From: Flavobacteriaceae bacterium | GTDB lineage: Bacteria; Bacteroidota; Bacteroidia; Flavobacteriales; Flavobacteriaceae | Reading direction: 5' to 3' | Length of the DNA stretch: 64,000 bases | Assembly (NCBI GenBank): GCA_027490305.1 | Contig: JAIXYI010000036.1 | Coordinates: forward strand, 144,989-208,988 | Notes under the pieces: model-generated | Told to the model about the DNA's origin: nothing | What the model saw: the letters and a program-made list of their open reading frames with translations, nothing else | Database searches by the model: none | Translations under genes and position numbers: made by a program | Shown here: one piece after another, positions 34,719-43,903 of the stretch | Position numbering within the stretch: position 1 is the first letter of the stretch | Layout of the letters: each line of letters starts with the position of its first letter

Positions 34719-35820
34719 AGTACTCTTCATTCTACCAACCCTGCATGCCGGAGGCGCCGAGAACTATGCACTCCGATTTATCCGCTACTGTGGTAACCGG
34801 GTCGATTTTCATGTACTGGCAGTCAACACCTCCAGAGGTGACCTTCATGAACAGTTTGAAGCGGCCGGTGTTACGCTGCATTACCAATCGATTGGCTATT
34901 TCGATATCCGAAAACTGTGGCGGCTACGAGAACTGCTTAAAAAGCATCAATTTTCGGCAGTAGCGACCTTCAATGGTAATTTCGGAGGACTACCCCTGTT
35001 TGTTGCAAGATCAGCGGGGATAAAGCGTCGTATTTCGCTATACAGGCGTTCTACGAACGCATTTGGCACAAACCGCATGAAATTATGGTATAATGCCTTT
35101 GCTGGCCGTCTGGTGCGTCGTTTTGCTACGGTCGTCCTTTCCAATAGCGAATACGCGTTTCGGAATTTCCATCCCGGATTTTACGGAAAGGATTCGCGCT
35201 TTTCGGTCATCCCTAACGGCATTGATGTAGCCGCTTTCAATGACCTGCCGTCGAAAAGCGCTGCGAGAAAGGCACTGCAACTGCCCGAAGAAGGAATCAT
35301 CATCGGACATATCGGTCGATTCGATCCGGCCAAAAACCATGAAACCATTTTTAAGGTCATCCGTGAAGTGGTATCGCTGCGGCCCGATTTCCGCTTTCTC
35401 TTTTGCGGAAAAAACACAGATAGTGCCGCATTCAGGTCGCAACTACAGGAGCACGGCGTCGAAGGCTGGGTGTATTGCCTGGGCCTGAATGATGATGTGC
35501 CGTTGGTGCTTCGCACGTTGGATGTTTTCTATTTTCCTTCGGTCACGGAAGGTCAGCCAAATGCACTGATCGAGGCGATGGTAAGCGGGCTTCCGGTGCT
35601 GCCGTCGGCCATACCGCCCATCCTCGAAGCATTGCCTTCTTCGATCCATCCAAAGCTGTTTGATCCGCTCGAAGTCGTGAAGGTTGCGGCCAAGTTAGTA
35701 TCTTTGGCCGAGAATCCCGACGAAGCCAATCAGTTCCGTTTTGAGGAATGGGCCCGGAAAAAATTTGAACACACCTCGAATTTCGAATCGTTTTACGCCG
35801 TATTGACACATGGGATATAA
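34708..35820 (+). CDS. Family 4 glycosyltransferase (GT-B)
   Basis: The roughly 370-residue protein opens KVLFILPTLHAGGAENYALRF, the donor-side loop of GT4 enzymes. It carries VIPNGIDVAAFN, IIGHIGRFDPAKNHE and the EGQPNALIEAMVSGLPVL motif that holds the donor-sugar-binding glutamates. A start at 34702 (MCMKDK) is also possible. It overlaps the previous gene by about 11 bases. The transferred sugar is unknown. Confidence 0.9.
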   Translation: MKDKVLFILPTLHAGGAENYALRFIRYCGNRVDFHVLAVNTSRGDLHEQFEAAGVTLHYQSIGYFDIRKLWRLRELLKKHQFSAVATFNGNFGGLPLFVARSAGIKRRISLYRRSTNAFGTNRMKLWYNAFAGRLVRRFATVVLSNSEYAFRNFHPGFYGKDSRFSVIPNGIDVAAFNDLPSKSAARKALQLPEEGIIIGHIGRFDPAKNHETIFKVIREVVSLRPDFRFLFCGKNTDSAAFRSQLQEHGVEGWVYCLGLNDDVPLVLRTLDVFYFPSVTEGQPNALIEAMVSGLPVLPSAIPPILEALPSSIHPKLFDPLEVVKVAAKLVSLAENPDEANQFRFEEWARKKFEHTSNFESFYAVLTHGI

Positions 35821-37027
35821 AGTACTTTTTGCGCACGATGGGCCCTTGCAGCACGATGGTGCCGGACGCTTTTATGGCGTGACGTTGGGCAACACGCTAA
35901 AAGACCGTTTCCTCAATCTGGGTAGCGAGGTCACGTTTATGCTTCGCACACGGAAACTACATGCAGGAGAGGAACAGCGTTTCTCGCAGATCGATCCCGA
36001 CCATTTTCATGTCGTAGACGTGCCCGATTTCAAGTCGATGCGAAACTATCTCAAACTGCATAAAAGGGCGAAAGTACTTGTAGAAAAGACCGTCGCAGAG
36101 CACGATATCGTGGTGGCAAGACTACCTAGTGCCATCGGTTCAATGGCAGTGAGGGCGGCTCGCCGCATAGGTAAACCGTATATGGTAGAGTACGTCGCCT
36201 GTACTTTCGACGCTTATTGGAATTACAACTGGAAAGGAAAACTCATCGCGCATTATAAAATGATGCAGCAAAAGGCTTTGGTTAAGGATGTACCTTTCAT
36301 AATTTATGTTACCAGGCAGTTTCTTCAGGGACGTTATCCGTCGTCAGGTAAACAGACCAATTGCTCGAATGTGGAGATAAACGCCGCACCCGAAGCCGAC
36401 CTAACCGAAAGGCTGGCCTATATCGAAACACATAACCCCGATAAACCGATAGTCTTGGGAACCGTTGCTGCCCTGAATGTGGCGTACAAAGGACAGGACG
36501 ATGTGCTGAAAGCCATTGCGAAGCTCCGGCAACAGCGGAAGTCTTTTACCTATCGTCTCGTAGGCCATGGAAGCGCCGAACGGTTGAGGAAGCTGGCCGA
36601 TAACCTAGGCATTTCAGACGCGGTTGAAATCATCGGCCCACTAAAGCACAGTGAGGTATTTGATTTTTATCGCAGCCTTGACCTGTATATCCAACCCAGC
36701 AAGCAGGAGGGATTGCCGCGTTCGGTGATTGAAGCGATGAGCGTTTCGTGTCCGGTGCTTGGGTCGAGTATTGCCGGCATACCGGAACTCCTTAACCCCG
36801 AAATGCTTTTTACGCCGGGAGATGTCGACGGAATCGTCAAACGACTGCTTGCCATCAATTCTGACATACTCGTAAATCAAGCCAAACGCAACCACGACGA
36901 AGCCCTGCTTTACACCAAGACAGCGCTAATGCGTCGCCGTCTTGCATTCTATAAAGAATTCCTCGAGGCGAATAACCTTGACATATCGGACATCCTGCTT
37001 CGTAATCTGCAGGAACTTGACAACTAA
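35810..37027 (+). CDS. Family 4 glycosyltransferase
   Basis: The 405-residue protein starts MGYKVLFAHDGPLQHDGAGRFYGVTLGN, overlapping the previous gene by 11 bases. It has a GT-B fold with LGTVAALNVAYKGQDDVLKAIAKL, a nucleotide-binding region (RLVGHGSAERLRKLADNLG), and QPSKQEGLPRSVIEAMSVSCPVLGSSIAGIPELL (EGLPRSVIEA, acceptor and donor Glu motif). The sugar is not predictable. Confidence 0.9.
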   Translation: MGYKVLFAHDGPLQHDGAGRFYGVTLGNTLKDRFLNLGSEVTFMLRTRKLHAGEEQRFSQIDPDHFHVVDVPDFKSMRNYLKLHKRAKVLVEKTVAEHDIVVARLPSAIGSMAVRAARRIGKPYMVEYVACTFDAYWNYNWKGKLIAHYKMMQQKALVKDVPFIIYVTRQFLQGRYPSSGKQTNCSNVEINAAPEADLTERLAYIETHNPDKPIVLGTVAALNVAYKGQDDVLKAIAKLRQQRKSFTYRLVGHGSAERLRKLADNLGISDAVEIIGPLKHSEVFDFYRSLDLYIQPSKQEGLPRSVIEAMSVSCPVLGSSIAGIPELLNPEMLFTPGDVDGIVKRLLAINSDILVNQAKRNHDEALLYTKTALMRRRLAFYKEFLEANNLDISDILLRNLQELDN

Positions 37028-37029
37028 AA

Positions 37030-38379
37030 ATGGAGAAAGAAATCATCATCATACCGGGCTGTACGGACCTGAATCGCGGTGACCAGGCGCTGGTATGGGA
37101 ATCTGCGAACCTTGTAGCCGACCTCGACCCTAAGGCACGATTCTGTGTACTCGAAAGCGGCACGAAGAAAGAAGACATCCACTTGCAGTCGCGCCAGACC
37201 AAAGCACTTGGTTTTGAAATTATCCCCAAAGTGTTGCGGCACCCAAGCCGTATCACGCAGAACAGCGCCAAGCAGAGTGTAGGTTATTCCAAGACCAATT
37301 ATATACTTTGGGGCATGCAGGGCGTGTATGACCTTTTGGCGACTTCGCTCGTTTTGAGTCGGTGGGTACTCTTGAATAAAATTGGAGAGGCCTTTTTGGG
37401 AAAAGAACAAAAGGCAACGGTGGAACGTTTCCGTAAAGCCGATGCCGTTATCGTAAAAGGAGGAGGCTTCATACATGCTTATGGTCGCGTGACGGATTTT
37501 TACACGATGTATTTTTCCCTTTATCACGTACTGCTCGCGTTGCGGTTCCGTAGGAAAGTAATGATTTTCCCGAATTCCATCGGACCGGTAAAGGGTTATT
37601 TCACCCGTAAGCTGGTAAAACGCGTATTAACCGGATGTAAGCTAGTAACCGTGCGGGAACGCGTTTCGGAAAACTATCTGCGAGATTCGTTTGGACTGCA
37701 ACCCGGCCTGTTCCCCGATCTTGGCTTTTACCTGAAGCCGAAGCAGCAGGATTATCGCAATTATCTTTTGTCAAAAGGCGTCCCGTTGGGAAAGAAGAAA
37801 TTGGTGGGCGTTACATTACGACCCTACCGTTTTCCGAATTCGCCCGATCCGGAAGTACGCTACCGAAATTATGTGGATGAAATAGTGAACTTTGTAAAAC
37901 TCGCCACGAATGAGGACTTCCACATCGTATTTTTTGCTCATACGCTCGGCCCGTCCTCACATGAGGATGACCGTCTAGCCATTAAGGATGTACTGGCGAA
38001 ACTGCCATCTGAGCTGAACGGAAGGTATTCTTATCTTGAGGATTTTGACCTTGACTGTAAGGATATCATGGGGCTGTATTCCCACCTCGATTTCATGGTG
38101 GGCACGCGTTTCCATTCCGTCATTTTTGCGCTGAACGTCAATGTTCCGTGCTTGGCTATCGCGTACGGGGGGAATAAGAGCTTTGGCATTATGGCCGATA
38201 TGAAACTGTCCGAATTCGTGTATCCGATAGAGGGCTTCAAGGGAAGCCGCTTCTATGAGTTGTTGTTATCGGCAGTTAACGACAAGCAAACCTATCTGGA
38301 GAAAATCGCGGCCTATCGCGTTTATCTTGACAATGCACGCATTGAACTCCAACGCGAAATAGCCCCTTTTATAAATTGA
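37030..38379 (+). CDS. Polysaccharide pyruvyltransferase family protein
   Basis: The 449-residue protein has IIIIPGCTDLNRGDQALVW (5-23), IVKGGGFIHAYG, MIFPNSIGPVKG and the late block VGTRFHSVIFALNVNVPCLAIAYGGNKSFGIM. These are the signatures of the CsaB/WcaK pyruvyltransferase family, which adds a pyruvate ketal from PEP to a sugar. It adds a negative charge to the polymer. It begins 2 bp after the upstream glycosyltransferase gene. Confidence 0.9.
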   Translation: MEKEIIIIPGCTDLNRGDQALVWESANLVADLDPKARFCVLESGTKKEDIHLQSRQTKALGFEIIPKVLRHPSRITQNSAKQSVGYSKTNYILWGMQGVYDLLATSLVLSRWVLLNKIGEAFLGKEQKATVERFRKADAVIVKGGGFIHAYGRVTDFYTMYFSLYHVLLALRFRRKVMIFPNSIGPVKGYFTRKLVKRVLTGCKLVTVRERVSENYLRDSFGLQPGLFPDLGFYLKPKQQDYRNYLLSKGVPLGKKKLVGVTLRPYRFPNSPDPEVRYRNYVDEIVNFVKLATNEDFHIVFFAHTLGPSSHEDDRLAIKDVLAKLPSELNGRYSYLEDFDLDCKDIMGLYSHLDFMVGTRFHSVIFALNVNVPCLAIAYGGNKSFGIMADMKLSEFVYPIEGFKGSRFYELLLSAVNDKQTYLEKIAAYRVYLDNARIELQREIAPFIN

Positions 38380-38382
38380 AAA

Positions 38383-39537
38383 ATGGAGCGAAAGAAAATA
38401 CTGTATACCGCTACGACGAACATCCACATCCTGAATTTCCACCTTCCTTACCTTGAGTGGTTCCGTTCACAGGGTTATGAGGTGCATGTGGCCTGTAATG
38501 GTAATCCGGATATTCCGGGTGCGGATAAGGTATTCACCGTGCCTTTCGGAAGGAGTCCGTTTGACAGTACCAACCGTAGGGCCTTCCGACAATTGAAACA
38601 GATTATCCGGGAGCACCACTATGAACTCATCCATGCCCACACGCCAATGGGCGGTATCGTGACACGTATGGCAGCCCGCGGCGCCCGGAAAAGTGGAACT
38701 AAAGTGTTGTATACCGCTCACGGCTTCCACTTCTATAAGGGGGCAGCACTTAAGAACTGGCTGGTTTTCTTTCCAATAGAGTGGTTTTTTGCTAGGTTTA
38801 CGGATGCCATAATAACCATCAATAACGAAGATTTTGCAACGCTTTCCTCCATGAATTTCCCTTCGGCTGGAAAGTTCAAAACAGACGGTATCGGAATCAA
38901 TCCTGACCGCCTTGACATCTCTGGCTACGACCGCGCGACCATACGCCATGAAATGGGAATTGGGGAAGATGAGGTTGTAATTCTTTACATTGCGGAGTTC
39001 ATTCCAAGGAAGAATCATCGCTTCATATTCGAATCCATCCCGGCAATTCTTGAAAAGGCTCCAAACACCCGCTTTGTATTCGCCGGAGGAAAGGCAGCTT
39101 TGGGTGATCAGATGATTGCCTATGCAAAGGCGAACGGATTTGAGGATCGTATTATCGTGCTGGGCTACCACCCGGAAATCGCCCGTTTTATCTCCATCGC
39201 CGACATTGGCATATCTTCAAGCCATGCTGAAGGTCTTCCAATCGGTATTGCCGAAATCATGTCGAAAGGGTTGCCAGTGGTGATATCTGACATCCGCGGG
39301 CACAACGAACTTGTCGCGCATGGAAAAAGCGGATTCCTCTATGAAAGAGCCTCCCGTCAGGCATTTGTAGAGGCCGTTGTAAGGCTGTGTCAGAACGCAG
39401 TGCTCAGGAAACAGATTGGGGATGAAGGTGCGCAATATGTGAAGAAATTCGATCTTCGTAACCCATTGGAACAGACAATTGCCATCTATAACCGATATTT
39501 GGATACGAAACCAAAACCCGATCGCGATGTTCAATAA
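38383..39537 (+). CDS. Family 4 glycosyltransferase (EpsD-like)
   Basis: The 384-residue protein opens KILYTATTNIHILNFHLPYLEWFRSQGYEVHVACNG, a form common to EpsD/CapM enzymes. It has IHAHTPMGGIVTRMAAR, YTAHGFHFYKG, IGINPDRLDISGYD and SSSHAEGLPIGIAEIMSKGLPVVISDIRGHNEL. Together these give a GT-B family 4 enzyme. It overlaps the acetyltransferase start. Confidence 0.92.
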   Translation: MERKKILYTATTNIHILNFHLPYLEWFRSQGYEVHVACNGNPDIPGADKVFTVPFGRSPFDSTNRRAFRQLKQIIREHHYELIHAHTPMGGIVTRMAARGARKSGTKVLYTAHGFHFYKGAALKNWLVFFPIEWFFARFTDAIITINNEDFATLSSMNFPSAGKFKTDGIGINPDRLDISGYDRATIRHEMGIGEDEVVILYIAEFIPRKNHRFIFESIPAILEKAPNTRFVFAGGKAALGDQMIAYAKANGFEDRIIVLGYHPEIARFISIADIGISSSHAEGLPIGIAEIMSKGLPVVISDIRGHNELVAHGKSGFLYERASRQAFVEAVVRLCQNAVLRKQIGDEGAQYVKKFDLRNPLEQTIAIYNRYLDTKPKPDRDVQ

Positions 39538-40042
39538 ATTGCTGGAACGATACCGAAAGTACTGCTGGGATCCGGAGCGCTACGCCCGTCACCAAGGCGT
39601 CAAAATTGGCAAGAAGTGTAAGATATACAGTCGAAATTTCGGCTCAGAACCTTATCTGGTTGAGCTGGGTGACCATGTGCAGATTACGGCGGGCGTTCGA
39701 TTTTTTACCCATGGAGGTAGTTGGGTCTTTCGGGAAAAATACCCCAACTTCGATTTTTTTGGTAAGATAAAGGTTGGAAATAATGTCTACATAGGCACCT
39801 CCGCTTTCATTTTGCCCGGTGTTACCATCGGAAACAACGTTATCGTGGCGGCAGGATCGATAGTAACGAAAAGCATTCCCGACGATGCTATCGTGGGAGG
39901 AAATCCCGCACGTGTCATTGGAAACGTATCGGCCCTTGAAGAGCGAGTGCTTTCCTATAATCTGGACTGCAAAAAGATGAACCGTCAGCAGAAAAAGAAA
40001 TTCCTTTTATCGGTCGATGACTCCCAATTCATAAAAAAATAA
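39527..40042 (+). CDS. Hexapeptide-repeat acetyltransferase
   Basis: Start at MFNKLLERYRKYCWDPERYAR (39527), overlapping the stop of the previous gene. The 171-residue protein has left-handed beta-helix repeats (VGNNVYIGTSAFILPGVTIGNNVIVAAGSIVTKSIPDDAIVGGNPARVIG), typical of sugar O-acetyltransferases of the CysE/LacA type. It probably acetylates a residue in the polymer. It is distinct from the similar enzyme at 27605. Confidence 0.9.
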   Translation: MFNKLLERYRKYCWDPERYARHQGVKIGKKCKIYSRNFGSEPYLVELGDHVQITAGVRFFTHGGSWVFREKYPNFDFFGKIKVGNNVYIGTSAFILPGVTIGNNVIVAAGSIVTKSIPDDAIVGGNPARVIGNVSALEERVLSYNLDCKKMNRQQKKKFLLSVDDSQFIKK

Positions 40043-40044
40043 GC

Positions 40045-41163
40045 ATGATAGGAAAGATACGCCAGAAAATTTCAAGCAATCTCAAGAACGCCCGGGGATG
40101 GCGCTCCTCTCGCCGTATCGTTGTTTTTTCCGTAGATGATTATGGCAACGTCAAAGTCGACTCAAAGGAAGCCTTGGCCGCTATGGAAGCCGAGGGCGTT
40201 CGTCCACTTTCCCATTTCGACCTTTACGATACACTTGAAACGCCGGATGACCTCCAGGCGCTGTTCGAGATACTTACCAGCGTTACCGATTCAAAAGGGC
40301 GTCATGCTGCCTTTACCGCTTTTTCGCTGCCTGCCAATATCGATTTTGAAAGGATGGCGGCGGAGGATTATGCGGAATACCGATATGAACTTTTGCCGGA
40401 AACTTTTGCCAAACGGAAAGGCTATGAAGGTACTTGGAAACTTTGGCAGGAAGGGATGGACAAACGGATCTTTGTGCCGCAGTTTCACGGTCGGGAACAT
40501 CTAAACGTGAAAATGCTCAATGATGCCTTACAGCGCCGTGACCCCGCTACGCTTACGGCGTTGAAGAACCGTTCTTATACGGGTATTTCTGTCAAAACGT
40601 ATCCGTCTTACACCGCAGCTTTCGACTTTTGGGACTTCTCCGAAAATGAGGCCTTCCATGACATTATCGTAGACGGGCTCAACGCTTTTGAGAAAGTCTT
40701 TGGCCGACGTGCGCTGAACTTCAACCCTCCTGGCGGGCGCGAAAGCAGTGTGCTCCATACGACCCTTAAGGCCAATGGTATCCTGTTCATAGATACACCG
40801 TCAGACAAGCGTGAGCACGAAGGCGACGGAAAGTTCCGTCGAGTGGTGAATTATATGGGCAAGAAGAATGCAGAAGGGCAGACCTACCTCATCCGAAATG
40901 CCGTTTTCGAACCCAACGACAAAAAGCCTTTTGACTGGGTTGATAAAACACTTGGCGAGATAGAGATGGCGTTTCGGTGGAAGAAACCGGCTATTATAAG
41001 CTCCCATCGCGTGAATTACTGTGGCCATATTGACGAGGAACACCGCCGGAACGGACTTGCCTCGCTCAAGCGGCTCCTTGACGAAATCACGCGTCGTTGG
41101 CCTGATGTTGAATTCATGACGGCCGATGAACTGGGCCTCTTAATGTCTGGCAGTAATGTATAA
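40045..41163 (+). CDS. NodB-like polysaccharide deacetylase-superfamily protein (copy 2)
   Basis: The 372-residue protein shares its layout with the gene at 33588. It has RIVVFSVDDYGNVK (24-37), VPQFHGREH (about 145-153) and AIISSHRVNYCG (about 316-327), with LETPDDLQALFEIL near the N-terminus matching LETQDDLERLFDLL. The two are therefore paralogues within one cluster. The function is inferred to be polymer or precursor deacetylation or cleavage, but could differ between copies. Confidence 0.7.
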   Translation: MIGKIRQKISSNLKNARGWRSSRRIVVFSVDDYGNVKVDSKEALAAMEAEGVRPLSHFDLYDTLETPDDLQALFEILTSVTDSKGRHAAFTAFSLPANIDFERMAAEDYAEYRYELLPETFAKRKGYEGTWKLWQEGMDKRIFVPQFHGREHLNVKMLNDALQRRDPATLTALKNRSYTGISVKTYPSYTAAFDFWDFSENEAFHDIIVDGLNAFEKVFGRRALNFNPPGGRESSVLHTTLKANGILFIDTPSDKREHEGDGKFRRVVNYMGKKNAEGQTYLIRNAVFEPNDKKPFDWVDKTLGEIEMAFRWKKPAIISSHRVNYCGHIDEEHRRNGLASLKRLLDEITRRWPDVEFMTADELGLLMSGSNV

Positions 41164-41758
41164 GCACTTCAAACGGTTCGGCGATTTTTTCGCTTCCTTC
41201 TGCCTCCTTATGTTGCTGTCACCACTGTTGTTGGTGGTAACGGTTCTACTGACCTTACAGAACAAAGGCAAGCCATTTTTCTACCAGAACCGCCCTGGAA
41301 AAGACGCGAAACCGTTTGATATTATCAAGTTCAAATCGATGACCGATGCCCGTGACGCATCCGGCACCCTGCTACCCGATCGTGACCGGATTACGGCGTT
41401 CGGCGCCTTCCTGCGTAAAACGTCGATTGATGAACTGCCACAGTTGCTTAACGTCCTGAAGGGCGATATGAGCCTCGTAGGGCCAAGACCATTGCTTTTC
41501 AAGTACATTCCCCTATACACCCCCGAGCAGATGCGCCGACATGAAATGCGTCCTGGTATCACGGGATGGGCCCAGGTAAATGGGCGGAATTCGATCAGTT
41601 GGACCGACAAATTCCGGATGGACATCTACTATGTTGACAATGTTTCTTTACTTTTGGATATCAGGATCATGCTACTGACTTTCGGAAAAGTGTTCAGGGG
41701 CAGTGGTGTGAACCAAAGTGATGACCGCCCCATGCAACCATTTAACGGAACGAACTGA
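41156..41758 (+). CDS. Initiating phosphoglycosyl transferase, PglC-like (first)
   Basis: The 200-residue protein has one membrane-embedded helix ([23 protein letters not shown]) and the soluble monotopic PGT motifs. These are [46 protein letters not shown], and the C-terminal [18 protein letters not shown]. It transfers a sugar-1-phosphate to undecaprenyl phosphate, starting a repeat unit. A second PGT lies at 47660. Confidence 0.93.
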   Translation: MYKHFKRFGDFFASFCLLMLLSPLLLVVTVLLTLQNKGKPFFYQNRPGKDAKPFDIIKFKSMTDARDASGTLLPDRDRITAFGAFLRKTSIDELPQLLNVLKGDMSLVGPRPLLFKYIPLYTPEQMRRHEMRPGITGWAQVNGRNSISWTDKFRMDIYYVDNVSLLLDIRIMLLTFGKVFRGSGVNQSDDRPMQPFNGTN

Positions 41759-42780
41759 TGATGAAACGCCTATTGTATCTCGGGTATTATGCCAAAGAGC
41801 TTGATCGCGTCAAGTTCAGGAAATTCATTAACCATGTTTCGACATATGACCGTATCCCGAAATGGAAGCTGTTTGCGGATATGATCACTTCGTCTCTGCG
41901 ATATAATATCTCGTTCAACGAATATTTCCTATTTCACTTTTACAAAAGCGACCATAAACTGCGGTCTACTTACGCTGGAACCGGTTTTATGTATGAATAC
42001 CAGCTCGCGATGAACCCAAAGTCAAAGCGGCACGTACTGGAAGACAAACTGGCTTTCCTCAGAGAGTTCAAAGATTTTGTGATTCACGATTATGCCTCGC
42101 TTGTCGATATGCGGCACGACACGTCGATTGCAGCCCGTTTACTGGCTAATCCGTCCGGGAAAGTGGTGCTGAAAGGATCCGACGGGCAGTGCGGCCGTGG
42201 CATAGAGGTTAGGGAAAGCAAGGATTTTACGCCAGAGTCGCTGATTGAAAGACTTCAGGAAATCGGAAATGACTTTGTAGAGGAATTTGTCATGCAACAC
42301 CATGACCTTAACCGGCTTTCCTCTTCCGGACTCAACACCGTCCGTATCGTGACCCAGCTCAATGACCGCGACGAAGCCGATATCATTGGGGCACGGTTAC
42401 GCATCACCGTTAATTCGCCCGTCGATAATATGGCGGCAGGGAATATTGCGGCCCCCATCGATCCGGAAACGGGTGTGGTTATAGGCGGTGGCGTCTACAG
42501 TGATATCACCAAACCCATAGAGGAAGTGCACCCAGTTACTGGCGTACCTATTGTTGGCTTCCACGTTCCGTTTTGGAAAGAAGCCGCCGAAATGGTGCGC
42601 AGGGCGGCACTCATCGAGAAAGGCAATCGGTCAGTAGGCTGGGATGTCGCCATCACCAGCCGGGGTCCTGAGCTCATAGAGGGCAACCACGACTGGTGCA
42701 AATTGCTCTGGCAACTTCCCGTGCAAAAAGGACTAAAGAACATCTTACAACAATACCAAAAAACAGCACCCAATACATGA
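41758..42780 (+). CDS. Sugar-transfer-associated ATP-grasp protein
   Basis: The 340-residue protein matches the ATP-grasp family often found beside sugar transferases (ATPgrasp_ST type). GKVVLKGSDGQCGRGIEV is the ATP-binding lysine and glycine loop, EEFVMQHHDLNRLSSSGLNTVRIVTQL follows, and GPELIEGNHDW is the metal-binding acidic end. The family ligates a carboxylate to an amine or hydroxyl, so it may attach an amino acid or acid to a sugar. The start overlaps the PGT stop (ATGA). Confidence 0.82.
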   Translation: MMKRLLYLGYYAKELDRVKFRKFINHVSTYDRIPKWKLFADMITSSLRYNISFNEYFLFHFYKSDHKLRSTYAGTGFMYEYQLAMNPKSKRHVLEDKLAFLREFKDFVIHDYASLVDMRHDTSIAARLLANPSGKVVLKGSDGQCGRGIEVRESKDFTPESLIERLQEIGNDFVEEFVMQHHDLNRLSSSGLNTVRIVTQLNDRDEADIIGARLRITVNSPVDNMAAGNIAAPIDPETGVVIGGGVYSDITKPIEEVHPVTGVPIVGFHVPFWKEAAEMVRRAALIEKGNRSVGWDVAITSRGPELIEGNHDWCKLLWQLPVQKGLKNILQQYQKTAPNT

Positions 42781-43841
42781 GGATACTAATCACCGGGGTC
42801 GGTGGACCTACACCCAGGAGCTTTGCTATTTCATTGAAGAAATACAGTTTTTACAAGAGGTTCGAGCTCTTCGGGACGGATATCAATCCGCTGGCCGTTG
42901 GACTCTACCAAAACGAACTGTTCAACGCCACTTTCGTAGTGCCTTCGGCTTCACATCCTGATTATTGGCCCGCCATGCGAGAACTTATCGCCGAAAACGG
43001 CATTGAACTCGCGGTAATCCTGCCTGAAATGGAGGTCATGGAGTGGAGTCGTGTCAAAGAAGCGGGCGGCCTTCCGTGCAAGGCGCTACTGCCTGATTAC
43101 AGTATGGCAACATTGTTGGTGGATAAGGCAAAGATGACCGATATCCTCGATGACATGAACCTGGTCCCGAAATCGGTGGCATTCCATCGGGACCTCAAGG
43201 ATTTTTCCGAAGTATTTGCGAAGCTTGGTGAAAATTTCTGGGTACGCAGCACTAAAGGCACCAGCGGACTAGGCTCGCTTCGCGTTGAAGACGAGAATGC
43301 GTTACGCAATTGGATCTCCATCAACCCGGGTGTGGAGGAATTTCTGGCGAGCCAGTTCCTTCCTGGTCGGAATCTTGCCTGCAAAATGCTCTATTTCAAT
43401 GGGAAATTATTGCGGACTGCATGTGCCGAACGCGTCAATTATATCATGGCCAAGGTCGCACCTTCCGGGATCACCGGCAACACGTCATTTGGTCGATTGC
43501 TGAACGAACCCGCGCTTGTGGATACAGCCATTAGTGCGATGGATCGTCTTTTCGAACACACCGGGGCTGCCCGCCACGGTTTTTTTACAGTTGACTTCAA
43601 GGAGGATGCAGCCGGGAAACCGTACATCACCGAAATCAATGTAAGGCATGTTGCATTTACACAGTGCTTTTCAGCCGGTGGCGCCAATTTCGCAGAAGAT
43701 ACGGTACGACTGCTCGACAATGACCCGGATTTCGATCTCGACTATCGCATGTATGAGTTCGAGAAAGGACTGATTTTCCTGCGCGACGTCGACTCGTTGC
43801 CGATACTGATGAAGGAATCGGAATTAATTGCCAAAAGATAA
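42777..43841 (+). CDS. ATP-grasp carboxylate-amine ligase-like protein
   Basis: Start at MRILITGVGGPTPRSFAISLKKY (42777), overlapping the previous stop; the track start lies in that gene. The 354-residue protein has a Rossmann-like N-terminal pre-ATP-grasp domain, then an ATP-grasp core (WVRSTKGTSGLGSLRV, VEEFLASQFLPGRNLACKML). GFFTVDFKEDAAGKPYITEINVRH is its metal-binding end. It resembles CarB-like ligases in surface polysaccharide loci. The substrate is unknown. Confidence 0.82.
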   Translation: MRILITGVGGPTPRSFAISLKKYSFYKRFELFGTDINPLAVGLYQNELFNATFVVPSASHPDYWPAMRELIAENGIELAVILPEMEVMEWSRVKEAGGLPCKALLPDYSMATLLVDKAKMTDILDDMNLVPKSVAFHRDLKDFSEVFAKLGENFWVRSTKGTSGLGSLRVEDENALRNWISINPGVEEFLASQFLPGRNLACKMLYFNGKLLRTACAERVNYIMAKVAPSGITGNTSFGRLLNEPALVDTAISAMDRLFEHTGAARHGFFTVDFKEDAAGKPYITEINVRHVAFTQCFSAGGANFAEDTVRLLDNDPDFDLDYRMYEFEKGLIFLRDVDSLPILMKESELIAKR

Positions 43842-43903
43842 TCAAGACATCATGACCTAAAGGACCCTCGAAGGTCTTATGCCTCTAACCAAAAACACAA
43901 CGA

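Noticed and set aside
38467-39171. 234-codon minus-strand ORF antisense to a glycosyltransferase gene
   Set aside because: Entirely inside a well-supported GT4 gene on the plus strand; no motif.
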